A stretch of 64,000 nucleotides of DNA from NCBI GenBank assembly GCA_021776235.1, contig JAJFGG010000016.1, positions 62,001-126,000 of the forward strand. The letters are read 5' to 3'. The notes beneath the pieces were generated by a model. That model saw only the letters and a list, made by a program, of their open reading frames with translations, made no database searches and had not been told where the DNA came from. The translations under genes were made by a program, and so were the position numbers. The stretch is from Alphaproteobacteria bacterium (GTDB lineage Bacteria; Pseudomonadota; Alphaproteobacteria; GCA-2731375). This document shows positions 35,874 to 44,214 of the stretch, one piece after another; the stretch's first letter is position 1; every line of letters begins with the position of its first letter.

Positions 35874-36805
35874 GTCATTTCCTCGCGCAATGCGGTCTGT
35901 ATTCTTATCGCTTCTGCGGCAAGGGTCGCAGGCTCGACCCAGTTTTTCAGCTGTTCGACGGGGTCCTTGTCCAAAGGGTCGAGCGCCGGCCAATCCGGTA
36001 TCTCGAGATGCCGCGCCGGGCCCTGATGATAGTTGACTGTTCTGCCATCAGGCGCCCGTTCATCGTGGACGGTGAACCAGCCCAGGGTATCCAAGGACAC
36101 CTCCAAAAGCACCGGTGTGGCCCCGGCGGAAGCCGCCAGGCGCGCGTCTTTGACGGCATCGAGGCAGGCAAAAACATCCGCACCGTCTGTACGGCGATAG
36201 GGGACAGCAAAACTGTTGCAGAATGCTTCGAGATCGATGGCGCAGCGGCGTTCGGAAACATGCGTTGCCAATGACCATTCGTTGACTTCGGCAACGATCA
36301 CGCAGGGTGCCGCCCGGCTTTTCATAAACTGCAGCGACTCGTAGAACGCACCCTCTTCAAGGGCGCCATCGCCTGTGGTGACAAAGCAAACACTGCCGTC
36401 GCCCAGGACCGCGGCACCCAACGCAACGCCGGCGGCGACCGGTAGGTTGTTCGCCAGGATTGACGAGCTGTAAGGCAACCCCTTTGCGGGATTTGACAGA
36501 TTCATTGAACCCAGGCGGCCGCCGTCCAGGCCTTCATTGCGCAAATGATAGGCCTGATACTCGCTCGCGAAATTGTCGGCGCGGGTGAGGTTGTAGTGAA
36601 TATTTCGATGGGTCAGGAGCAGGCTGTCACCCGACGCCATCGCCAGATCGACGGCCACCGCAATGGCCTCGTGCCCCAGCGCAAGATGAAGCGGGATCTT
36701 GAGCCCGTTGGTGTCCATGGTCTCGTTGATAAGGAGTTGCGCCAGGCGGAGCCGCAATACCTCCCGCGCGATATCTAGGCGGCTGTGGGCATTTGCACGG
36801 CACAT
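35870..36805 (-). CDS. TPP-dependent E1-alpha / transketolase-like subunit
   Basis: A 311-residue thiamine-diphosphate-binding subunit. LHLALGHEAIAVAVDLAM and LTHRNIHYNL resemble E1-alpha. The TPP-Mg motif is GDGALEEGAFYESL (about 145-158), with the Asn ligand in VAEVNEWSLAT near residue 175 replacing the usual VENNGYAIST. The ATG at 36805 begins right after the upstream SDR stop (TGAA-ATG). A longer version starting at 36838 would overlap that gene. It partners with the next gene. Together they resemble acetoin/pyruvate-dehydrogenase E1 but sit among sugar genes. Confidence 0.86.
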   Translation of the reverse strand: MCRANAHSRLDIAREVLRLRLAQLLINETMDTNGLKIPLHLALGHEAIAVAVDLAMASGDSLLLTHRNIHYNLTRADNFASEYQAYHLRNEGLDGGRLGSMNLSNPAKGLPYSSSILANNLPVAAGVALGAAVLGDGSVCFVTTGDGALEEGAFYESLQFMKSRAAPCVIVAEVNEWSLATHVSERRCAIDLEAFCNSFAVPYRRTDGADVFACLDAVKDARLAASAGATPVLLEVSLDTLGWFTVHDERAPDGRTVNYHQGPARHLEIPDWPALDPLDKDPVEQLKNWVEPATLAAEAIRIQTALREEMT

Positions 36806-36806
36806 T

Positions 36807-37721
36807 TCAATTTGCCCCATAGCCAAAATAATCGGCAAGACGGATCAAGCCTTCCCGGTATTGCACCGTGGCTTTCCAGCCCAGGTCAATTTCTGCCTTT
36901 CGGGACGACAGGGACCTGATACTGGGCGCCGCCGGGTTTTTTTCCGTCGTCGCAATCGAACTGCCAAGTATTTCCTGTGCCGCCGAAACAATATCGCCCA
37001 GGCTGGTCAATTCGGGTCCCTGTATATTGAGAACCCCTTCGACGGGAGATTTGCAGGCCGCAATGATGGCATCAGCGACATCGCTGACATGCAGATACCG
37101 CCGCGCCGTAGCGAGCGAACCGACGCTGATATCCTCTGGTCTGGCAACGCTGGCGAGCAGGCTTTCCACCGCTCCCCAGTTCGTCATGCGCTCGCCATAG
37201 ATGATCCCAAAGCGCAGAATTGCCAAGCTCAATTGATTGTTTCGGCTATACTGGGACAAGCCATATTCCGCCATCAATTTGGACAGAGCATACTCTGAGG
37301 TAAGCGCGAGCGGATCGATGCGGGTATCTTCCGTGACGGGCGTCTCGCCAGCCGCATCCGGATAGACCCATTCGCTGGAGGCAAAGACAAAGCGTCTGAC
37401 ACCCGCCTTTGCCGCTGCCTGCGCCATGTTCATGGTGCCGGCGACATTGATTCTGAAGCATTCGGCTGGTTTGCCGGTGCAATCGGAATCGCGGGAAAGG
37501 GCCGCGAGATGGACCAGCGCATCAGTGTTCAGATCAATATGATCGGCCACTCCCGGGTCATTGATATCGCAGCGGATCGTTGTGTCAGCATCATCCACCC
37601 TGAGGTCGATGCCCGATACCTTGATGCCTTGATCCCGGCATCGTTTGCGCAGGACCTGGCCGACAAAACTCTCGATGCCGGTAATGAAAATGCGCCCGAA
37701 TGTCTGTTGTTTCTGCATCAT
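36807..37721 (-). CDS. NAD-dependent epimerase/dehydratase-like SDR
   Basis: About 304 residues. The nucleotide-binding loop reads FITGIESFVGQVL, with Ser where most SDRs have the second Gly (GxxGxxG). RFVFASSEWVYP gives the Ser region, SEYALSK the YxxxK, and ARRYLHVSDVADAI the cap. It resembles UDP-glucose 4-epimerase-like proteins of glycan clusters. The ATG overlaps the stop of the upstream GT2 gene (ATGA) and its own stop is one base before the E1-alpha start, so the array is tightly coupled. Confidence 0.84.
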   Translation of the reverse strand: MMQKQQTFGRIFITGIESFVGQVLRKRCRDQGIKVSGIDLRVDDADTTIRCDINDPGVADHIDLNTDALVHLAALSRDSDCTGKPAECFRINVAGTMNMAQAAAKAGVRRFVFASSEWVYPDAAGETPVTEDTRIDPLALTSEYALSKLMAEYGLSQYSRNNQLSLAILRFGIIYGERMTNWGAVESLLASVARPEDISVGSLATARRYLHVSDVADAIIAACKSPVEGVLNIQGPELTSLGDIVSAAQEILGSSIATTEKNPAAPSIRSLSSRKAEIDLGWKATVQYREGLIRLADYFGYGAN

Positions 37722-38917
37722 GCCACGATCTTGCAAAGGTTCGACAGTTCATCTATCTGGCCAGACCGCCGAATTGGGCCTTCCGAAATCTCTTGGCGCG
37801 AGTGGAAAAGTTCCGGATCGACATATAGGAAATATTCGCGCTCCTCGCACGGCAACTGCGATAGCACCCGGCTGGTTGCAACAATCACCTCGGCCTCGGG
37901 TGAAGCTGTCAGGTAGGCTTCGACTATGGACTGGGTCTTTTCATGCTCCTCGACAACGAGCAAATCGGTTGCCCCGGACGTTCGCATGCAGAGAATGATT
38001 GTCTGGGCAACTATATGCGCCCTTAGACCCTCGTCGACCAAATTTGCGAGATGGTTCGCCGCTTCCAAGCCATAGGCGCACGCGCGAATTGTTAGGCTCC
38101 GTCCCCGTAAATACATCCCCCTGTCGAATGCGGTTAGAGCGCCTACGACATACTGCTGCGCCAGTTTCTGCGCGATAAACATCTGGCGCTGCTTCGGCGA
38201 CAGATTGGGAATGCTCACGGCGGCCAGTTGATAGTCAGCTAAGTAGGAAGACAAATGTTCGTCTTCAAACATACTCCTGGAGCCCTGCCCTGCATGTTGC
38301 AGCACGCCATGAATCGGGTCTTCGATGAAAACAACGTCGCCCATTTTCATGAGATTCGTCATACCGAAGAAATCAAATGAAAGCTGATACTGAAACGGCA
38401 TCAATGCCTTCTGGTAGGCTCGCCGCCGCATTATGGGCATCTCAACCGAATTGATGCTGTCTATAACTTCATGCAGGTTGCTCAAGCTGCGCCGACCGTG
38501 TTTGGATTCGTCCTGTCGGATGGACTCGATAGACCCATCACCCTCGCGAACTTTGAGCCACGTACCAAAGACCACCGCGACATCAGCGTGGTTGTCCAAT
38601 TCATCAATGGCCCTCAACAAGCCCTCTTCTATCAAATAGTCGTCGTCAGCCAGATATACGAGGTAGTCCCCGCGGGCCAGATTGAAGGCCGGCAACTGAG
38701 TTTGAAATCTGTTTAATGCATTTTCTTGACGGAAATAATATACGCTGGGCAGGCGGCCGCGGAATTGCTCGACGACAGCCTCGGTATCGTCGCTGGAGGC
38801 ATTGTCGGAGATAACAACTTCGAAATCCCTGAATTGAAATTCGTCAAGATGGCTCAAACAGGTGGCCAATCTCTCCGCTCTATTGCGGGTCGGTATGCAT
38901 ATACTCAGCTTTGGCAT
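37718..38917 (-). CDS. GT2 family glycosyltransferase, copy B
   Basis: A 399-residue protein with an N-terminal GT-A domain: LSICIPTRNRAERLATCLSH, VVISDNASSDDTEAVVEQ and GDYLVYLADDDYLIEEGLL (DDD metal site, about residues 92-94). The C-terminal 200 residues are unrecognised apart from being shared with the neighbour copy. The paralogue upstream has exactly the same length and the same ends (SEGPIRRSGQIDELSNLCKIVA compared with SEGPIRRSAQVDELLNLCKILA). Clearly a tandem duplication that has diverged. Probably transfers a sugar to a surface glycan or protein. Confidence 0.9.
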   Translation of the reverse strand: MPKLSICIPTRNRAERLATCLSHLDEFQFRDFEVVISDNASSDDTEAVVEQFRGRLPSVYYFRQENALNRFQTQLPAFNLARGDYLVYLADDDYLIEEGLLRAIDELDNHADVAVVFGTWLKVREGDGSIESIRQDESKHGRRSLSNLHEVIDSINSVEMPIMRRRAYQKALMPFQYQLSFDFFGMTNLMKMGDVVFIEDPIHGVLQHAGQGSRSMFEDEHLSSYLADYQLAAVSIPNLSPKQRQMFIAQKLAQQYVVGALTAFDRGMYLRGRSLTIRACAYGLEAANHLANLVDEGLRAHIVAQTIILCMRTSGATDLLVVEEHEKTQSIVEAYLTASPEAEVIVATSRVLSQLPCEEREYFLYVDPELFHSRQEISEGPIRRSGQIDELSNLCKIVA

Positions 38918-39041
38918 CAGATTATGGTCCGGTCACGTTATCATTTGGCATTAACGTGAAAACGGAAACCGCGATAACCCTGACCAGTTATGCTCTGAAT
39001 ACCTGTGCGGAAAACACCGCGAATTATGCGCCGGATTTTCA

Positions 39042-40241
39042 TTACGCCAGAATTTTGCATAAGTTCAACAATTCATCGACCTGGGCCGAACGACGAATTG
39101 GCCCTTCTGAAATGTTCTCACGGGACCGCAAAAGTTCCGGGTCGACATAAAGAAAATACTCACGCCCGCCGTACGGCATCTGCGACAGCTCATCGCCGGT
39201 CGCAATGGTCAGATTGGCCTCGGGCAGGGACGACCGGTAAAAATTGGCGATAGGCCGGGTCCTTTCGTGGTCCTCAACAACCAACAAATCCGTTGACCCG
39301 GATGTTCTCATGCTGACAATAATTGTCTGGACAACAATTTGAGTCCGCAGTTCCTTGTCCATGAACATTGCAAATCCATCGGCCTCGCCCACCCCGTAGG
39401 CAAGCGCGCGGACAATAAGGTTCCGACCAAGCAGGAACATGCCCTGGCGGCACGCGGTTTGTGCGGCAGCAACATACTGATGAACTATTCTTTGCGCGAT
39501 GAACAACTGGCGCTGCCTCGGCGACAGATTAGGCAAGGTGATGGCGGTCAATTCATAGTCAGCGAGGTAAGATGAAAGGTGTTCGTCTTCAAACAGTTGA
39601 TTGGAACCTTGCCCGTCATGCTGCACCACCCCATAAATGGGATCTTCGATAAATACAACGTCGCCCATTTTCATCAAATTGGTCATGCCGAAGAAGTCGA
39701 ATGAAAGCTGATACTGAAACGGCATCACCGCCTTACGGTAAGCTTCCCTTCGCATAATGGGCATTTCGACGGCATCGATATTGTGAATAATTTCATGCAA
39801 ATTGTCCAAACTGCGGCGTCCGTGAGCCGACTCATTCTGTTTGACCGCTTGAATCGAGCCGTCTTCATCGCGAACTTCAAGCCAGGCGCCGATGACAACC
39901 GAAACATCGGGGTTGCTCTCCAGCAAATCGAGCGCCTTTAACAGGCCCTCTTCTATCAAAAAGTCGTCATCGGCCAAATATGCAAGGTATTCCCCGCTCG
40001 CGAGATTGAATGCCGGCAGTTGGCTTTGAAATCTGTTTAATGCAGTCTCTTGACGGAAATAATAGACGTTTGGGAGTTGTCCGCGAAACCGCTCCACCAC
40101 TGCTGCAGTATCATCGCTGGAAGCATTATCAGAAATAACAACTTCAAAATCTTTGAATTGAAAGTCACTGAGCCTACTCAAACATGTCGCCAACCGTTCT
40201 GCCCTGTCACGGGTAGGTATGCAAATACTCAGTTTCGGCAT
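39042..40241 (-). CDS. GT2 family glycosyltransferase, copy A
   Basis: A 399-residue paralogue of the adjacent downstream gene, with LSICIPTRDRAERLATCLSR, VVISDNASSDDTAAVVER and LAYLADDDFLIEEGLL (DDD). Middle segments such as LSFDFFGMTNLMKMGDVVFI are identical in both, so they arose by gene duplication. Copies differ most in the C-terminal third, which suggests different acceptors. The gap of 124 bases between the copies contains no gene. Start ATG (MPKLSIC). Confidence 0.9.
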   Translation of the reverse strand: MPKLSICIPTRDRAERLATCLSRLSDFQFKDFEVVISDNASSDDTAAVVERFRGQLPNVYYFRQETALNRFQSQLPAFNLASGEYLAYLADDDFLIEEGLLKALDLLESNPDVSVVIGAWLEVRDEDGSIQAVKQNESAHGRRSLDNLHEIIHNIDAVEMPIMRREAYRKAVMPFQYQLSFDFFGMTNLMKMGDVVFIEDPIYGVVQHDGQGSNQLFEDEHLSSYLADYELTAITLPNLSPRQRQLFIAQRIVHQYVAAAQTACRQGMFLLGRNLIVRALAYGVGEADGFAMFMDKELRTQIVVQTIIVSMRTSGSTDLLVVEDHERTRPIANFYRSSLPEANLTIATGDELSQMPYGGREYFLYVDPELLRSRENISEGPIRRSAQVDELLNLCKILA

Positions 40242-40380
40242 CCGATTTTTATCCTGATTTTGGTGTATTCGTGGAACCGGCGCAAGGGAACGAAATATGG
40301 TTAACTGGATTATCTCCCAATTTGCTTAAGTAAAGGTTATATTCCAAACTCCAATATAGAAAATATTGCGCGAGTAAGTT

Positions 40381-41304
40381 TTACTTCAAATGCGAATTCC
40401 ACCATTCAACTGAGCCACGAAGTCCTTCAACAAAATTGTCCCCAGCAACGAAGCCAATATTTTTTCGCAGTAACGTATCGTCACCAACTAAACGGTGGGG
40501 CACTCCTTTGCCGCCAAGCCGGTGGTCATGCCTTATTAGGGCGGGGTCTGCGTCGCAAAGCAAAAATACGGACGCCGCGATCTCGCCCAGGGTCAATCCT
40601 TCGCCACTACAAATATTGACCGTTGTTTCTGTAGTGCCTGCCAATAATTTGCAGAGAGCGCCTGCAACGTCGCGGGATCCCATGTAGTCGCGTAACAATT
40701 CGCCGGGGCCCATGGAGAATTGCCGATTTTCCAGAGCGGCCATGATCGCTTGCGGGATGAACCTATTCGGTTTTTCGCCCGCGCCATGACAGAAAAAAAT
40801 ACGCCCCGTCGCCGCGGAAACAGGGGCGGCTGTTTCAAGATAATGGGACACTATTCTCTTACCCTGGCCCAGCGCGGAGGCCGGAGAAACAGGTGCATCC
40901 TGCTCTCTAAAATTCCTGGAACCAGTCTTGCTGTCTTGCCAATTGTACTCGGCGCAACTGCCGGCAAAGACAAGCCGCCGGCCCCCGTTTTGCGCAAAGG
41001 CATCAATCAGTGAAATGCTTGCGTCTGCCCAGATTCGGTTTTCCTCAAAACTATCGCGGAACTCATGCCCCGTCGCCCAGGCTAGATGGATCAGGCTGTC
41101 GGCTTTGACATCTTTCACAATTCCTGCCATCGCGGCACGATCAAGGATGTCAGCCTGCAGCCACTTCACACAAGGCCCTCTGATATCGGGCCTCTGGTTG
41201 CCCGTGCCCGCTAATGCGATGACATCCTGTTTTGCCGCACGCAACTGTCTGACAACCTGCCGACCAATCAGGCCCGCTGCACCCGTTACCAAGACGGCCG
41301 TCAC
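40381..41304 (-). CDS. NAD-dependent SDR-like protein lacking the catalytic tyrosine
   Basis: A 307-residue extended-SDR homologue with VLVTGAAGLIGRQVVRQL, SLIHLAWATGHEF, RLVFAGSCAEYNWQD and LLRDYMGSRDVAGAL. The catalytic YxxxK is not found: the aligned stretch is SALGQGKRIV, in which Leu replaces Tyr and Lys is kept. It may bind a nucleotide sugar without oxidising it, or use a substitute residue. The start is GTG. It is the first gene of the minus array and divergent from a radical-SAM gene. Confidence 0.82.
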   Translation of the reverse strand: MTAVLVTGAAGLIGRQVVRQLRAAKQDVIALAGTGNQRPDIRGPCVKWLQADILDRAAMAGIVKDVKADSLIHLAWATGHEFRDSFEENRIWADASISLIDAFAQNGGRRLVFAGSCAEYNWQDSKTGSRNFREQDAPVSPASALGQGKRIVSHYLETAAPVSAATGRIFFCHGAGEKPNRFIPQAIMAALENRQFSMGPGELLRDYMGSRDVAGALCKLLAGTTETTVNICSGEGLTLGEIAASVFLLCDADPALIRHDHRLGGKGVPHRLVGDDTLLRKNIGFVAGDNFVEGLRGSVEWWNSHLK

Positions 41305-41740
41305 GGCCCTTCCCCGATAGCAAGATGCGGTCCCCCGTCGGGGCTGTATCCAAAATCCATTAATCCGACATATCTCAATTAGACTTAAATTTGGTGAAGA
41401 TGTTACTCACCCTGCGCTATTCCGGGAAAAGAGGAACTTTTCTTGAGGCTCATATTGGACAGCGGCAAATCGCCAAACTCAAAACCGGAGTTATGGCCCA
41501 AATTATCGGATTCTCTGTTTACACAATAGTTCAACAGATCGCTTGTTTCTCAATAAACTCTCTGAGGAAGCAAAAAATAATAAACAACAGATTAATGAAA
41601 AAGTAACGGTGTACTTATAAATTCGAACCCTTGGATGGCCTCGCCTTTTCAACCTGGAGCGACTGAATAGTCTTGAACGCGGGTCGTTATTCGGAACCCA
41701 TGTTCACAAGATTTGCCGTTAACCAATACATAGGTGCAGT
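41305..41740. other. AT-rich divergent intergenic region
   Basis: A 436-base region clearly poorer in GC than its neighbours, especially 41480-41620. It separates the GTG of the SDR gene from the ATG of a radical-SAM gene transcribed the other way. Promoters for both must lie here. A 71-codon frame starting at TTG 41391 lacks a ribosome-binding site and was not accepted. No operator was recognised. Confidence 0.55.
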
Positions 41741-42985
41741 ATGAATGACTTGACTATGAGCCCGCGGCTAGAAGAGGTTGCTGTAAGTTGGGTCGATGAG
41801 GCAACCGGCCGGGATTTTTCCCGCCTGGTTCATGTGAGCAGGCTGGCACAGCTTTCCGTAGAGCTTTCCACGTCGTGTAACTTGGCCTGCGTCTATTGTC
41901 ATTTCGCTCCGCTGGACCGCCGCGGCAATGATATGCCGGTGGATACCATTGAGCATGTCATTGAATTCTGTACATCTTTTCCAATAGATGTTGTTACCCT
42001 CTCGGGTGACGCTGAAATTACCATGTACAAAGGCTGGGAGACGGTCGCAAAACGTCTGCTGGATGCCAGTGTCAACCTGCGCACTATTTGTAATTTTACC
42101 AACGGCATCTTTTCCGAAGAGCAGGTTGACGCGTTTTCGCAATTCAGCGAAATACTTGTCAGCCTCGATACTGCAGACGCACAGTTGTTAAAGAAAACCC
42201 GCTATCGGGCGGACCTGCGCACTATCACACTTAATGTGATGGCGATCCGTGCAAAATGCATCCTGGATGGCCGGCCGCAACCACGTTTCATTTGTAACAC
42301 CGTGGTCAGTGACAAAAACTTTACCGTTCTGGATAAACTGACCGCGTTCGCCATCGCGGCGGGGTTCAATATAATTTCCTTGCAGCGTCTTGTCGGGCTC
42401 GAGGAAGTCGAGGGTGGAAAGAACGATTTCTTCGATAACCCCAATGCAATTCCGGTTTTTCCACTCCATACAATGGCTGACGACGCAGCCCGCGAGGGTC
42501 TTGCCGCGCTGGAGCGGGCAATGCAATTGGCCGTGGGCCGTATTGAATTAGCTATGCACCCGGCGATATCCGGAGAATTTGAGCGACTGATCGACTATCT
42601 CAATGGAAAAATTGAGACAGCCGCGCCACCCTCTGAAACGGATGGCGCCTCGAACGAAAGCCTGGCCTGCGAGACTGATGCACAAGCTATTGTCGGGGGA
42701 AAACGCACCAAGGCATGCCTGATGCCGTGGAACTATATGCATGTCATGTGGAACGGCGAAATACCGCCATGTTGCATCGTCAAGGACAAGTTCATTGGAA
42801 AGACAGACGATGCCCCGCTTGCGGAAATCTTTAATTCGGATCAGATGAAAAGTTACCGCATGGGGCTGTTGACCGGAAATCTACCGGACGTATGCGAGAC
42901 TTGCACATACATGCCCGATGCCAGCACGGACTATTTGGTAGCCTCGGTTGAGAGCTATTTGGGACAGATCACACCATCGAGCTGA
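41741..42985 (+). CDS. Radical SAM/SPASM domain protein
   Basis: A 414-residue protein with a clear cluster motif Cys46-x3-Cys50-x2-Cys53 (TSCNLACVYC), VVTLSGDAEITMYKG (a GGE-like segment written SGDAE) and EILVSLDTADAQLL. The C-terminal region has KACLMPWNYMHVMWNGEIPPCC and VCETCTY, matching a SPASM auxiliary cluster site. Its orientation is opposite to the flanking genes, so it is a single-gene transcript. Members of this type occur in glycan clusters and in peptide modification. It is not closely similar to the other two radical-SAM proteins here. Target unknown. Confidence 0.88.
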   Translation: MNDLTMSPRLEEVAVSWVDEATGRDFSRLVHVSRLAQLSVELSTSCNLACVYCHFAPLDRRGNDMPVDTIEHVIEFCTSFPIDVVTLSGDAEITMYKGWETVAKRLLDASVNLRTICNFTNGIFSEEQVDAFSQFSEILVSLDTADAQLLKKTRYRADLRTITLNVMAIRAKCILDGRPQPRFICNTVVSDKNFTVLDKLTAFAIAAGFNIISLQRLVGLEEVEGGKNDFFDNPNAIPVFPLHTMADDAAREGLAALERAMQLAVGRIELAMHPAISGEFERLIDYLNGKIETAAPPSETDGASNESLACETDAQAIVGGKRTKACLMPWNYMHVMWNGEIPPCCIVKDKFIGKTDDAPLAEIFNSDQMKSYRMGLLTGNLPDVCETCTYMPDASTDYLVASVESYLGQITPSS

Positions 42986-43052
42986 TAACTGGACTGAGCA
43001 AGACCAAGCCGGCCAACGTAACAAGATAATAAAACCCGCTATGTCGTTCCTG

Positions 43053-43074
43053 ATCCGTCTTGGTCCGGACGGAT
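43053..43074. terminator. Short hairpin between convergent genes
   Basis: Seven-base arms ATCCGTC and GACGGAT around TTGGTCCG, between the radical-SAM gene and the convergent epimerase gene. No T-tract. Possible bidirectional terminator by position only. Confidence 0.35.
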
Positions 43075-43153
43075 GGTGCGCGCTTTCGATACCCTTGTTG
43101 CCACGATTTCAACGGACTGCCGGCAGATCCGTTTTCATGACCTCTTCAGCCCG

Positions 43154-44173
43154 CTAGCTATCCGACAAATAGCGGAACCAGTCCTCTGTCGCGGCGGCGA
43201 TCTTGTCTGCGTTCCAGATAGGGGCGTCGCGCCAATAATCTATGTTATCGAGCATGATCCGCACGCCTTTCTCGATGGGCACCTGCGATGTCCAGCCAAA
43301 ATGCTGCTTGATCCGGCTCACGTCTGCCAGAGTGCAATCGGGCTCGCCGGGCCGCTTGGGAATATGCACCACCTGTTCGGCGCCCAGCAGTTCCACCAGG
43401 CGATTGACCGAAACATCCTTGCCGGTACCAACGTTAAAAACCTCGCCACTAACGTCATGCCCCGCCACGGAGGCAACCGCATCCGCAACGTCGCCAACAT
43501 AGGTAAAGTCGCGGGTCTGTTTGCCGTCCCCCACCACGGTCAATGGTTCACTGGCCAGCAACTGGGCCAGGAAAACTCCAAAGACCGCACCATAGGTACC
43601 GGAGGTTCGGGCCCGTGGCCCATAAACATTGAAAAACCGCAATGAGGCCACCGGCAGGCCATAGACCTGGCCCCAGTGCAGCACAAGTTGTTCGCCCAAA
43701 TATTTGGTCAGGGCATAGGGATATTCCGGCCGGATATCAGCCGCTTCGGCGGTCGGGTAATTATCCGGGATGCCATAGCAGGACGACGACGCGGCATAGA
43801 CCAGCCGTTTCACGTTAGCGGCGCGTGCCGCCTGCAGGATATTGAATGTGCCGGTGACATTGGTGTCGTAATATCCGTCCGGGTTCTGGATCGATGGGAC
43901 AATATCGGCCAAAGCGGCCAGATGAAAAACCCTCTCGGCCCCTGCCAGTACCGTTTGCATCGCCGCGCGGTCGCGGATATCCGCCTCCACCAGTTTAAAT
44001 CTTCCGTCGCCCGCCAGATGTTTCAGATTATGCGGTCCACCGGTAATGAAATTATCAACCGCCCGGACGCGCCGCCCGTCGGCCAGCAGCCGGTCAACCA
44101 AATGACTGCCAATAAAACCGGCGCCCCCGGTAACCACATCCAAACCGTCGTTGGCCAATTGAAGCTTTGCCAT
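43154..44173 (-). CDS. NAD-dependent UDP-sugar 4-epimerase-like SDR
   Basis: A 339-residue extended SDR: VVTGGAGFIGSHLVDRLL, VRAVDNFITG, YAASSSCYG, the catalytic pair in YPYALTKYLGE, and FNVYGPRARTSGTYG. This is typical of UDP-glucose/UDP-GlcNAc 4-epimerases and UDP-glucuronate-processing enzymes. The ATG is preferred over an earlier in-frame start because AAGG lies just upstream. It follows flgL by about 40 bases on the same strand, so it is probably cotranscribed with the hook-associated proteins, hinting at a role in flagellar glycosylation. Confidence 0.88.
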   Translation of the reverse strand: MAKLQLANDGLDVVTGGAGFIGSHLVDRLLADGRRVRAVDNFITGGPHNLKHLAGDGRFKLVEADIRDRAAMQTVLAGAERVFHLAALADIVPSIQNPDGYYDTNVTGTFNILQAARAANVKRLVYAASSSCYGIPDNYPTAEAADIRPEYPYALTKYLGEQLVLHWGQVYGLPVASLRFFNVYGPRARTSGTYGAVFGVFLAQLLASEPLTVVGDGKQTRDFTYVGDVADAVASVAGHDVSGEVFNVGTGKDVSVNRLVELLGAEQVVHIPKRPGEPDCTLADVSRIKQHFGWTSQVPIEKGVRIMLDNIDYWRDAPIWNADKIAAATEDWFRYLSDS

Positions 44174-44214
44174 GCAGCCTTCTTTCTCCCGCGGCATCAA
44201 AGCCGCGCCACGCC

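Noticed and set aside
41391-41606. A 71-codon plus-strand frame in an AT-rich region
   Set aside because: Starts with TTG, has no ribosome-binding site, and composition is like the surrounding intergenic DNA; no similarity to a family is visible.
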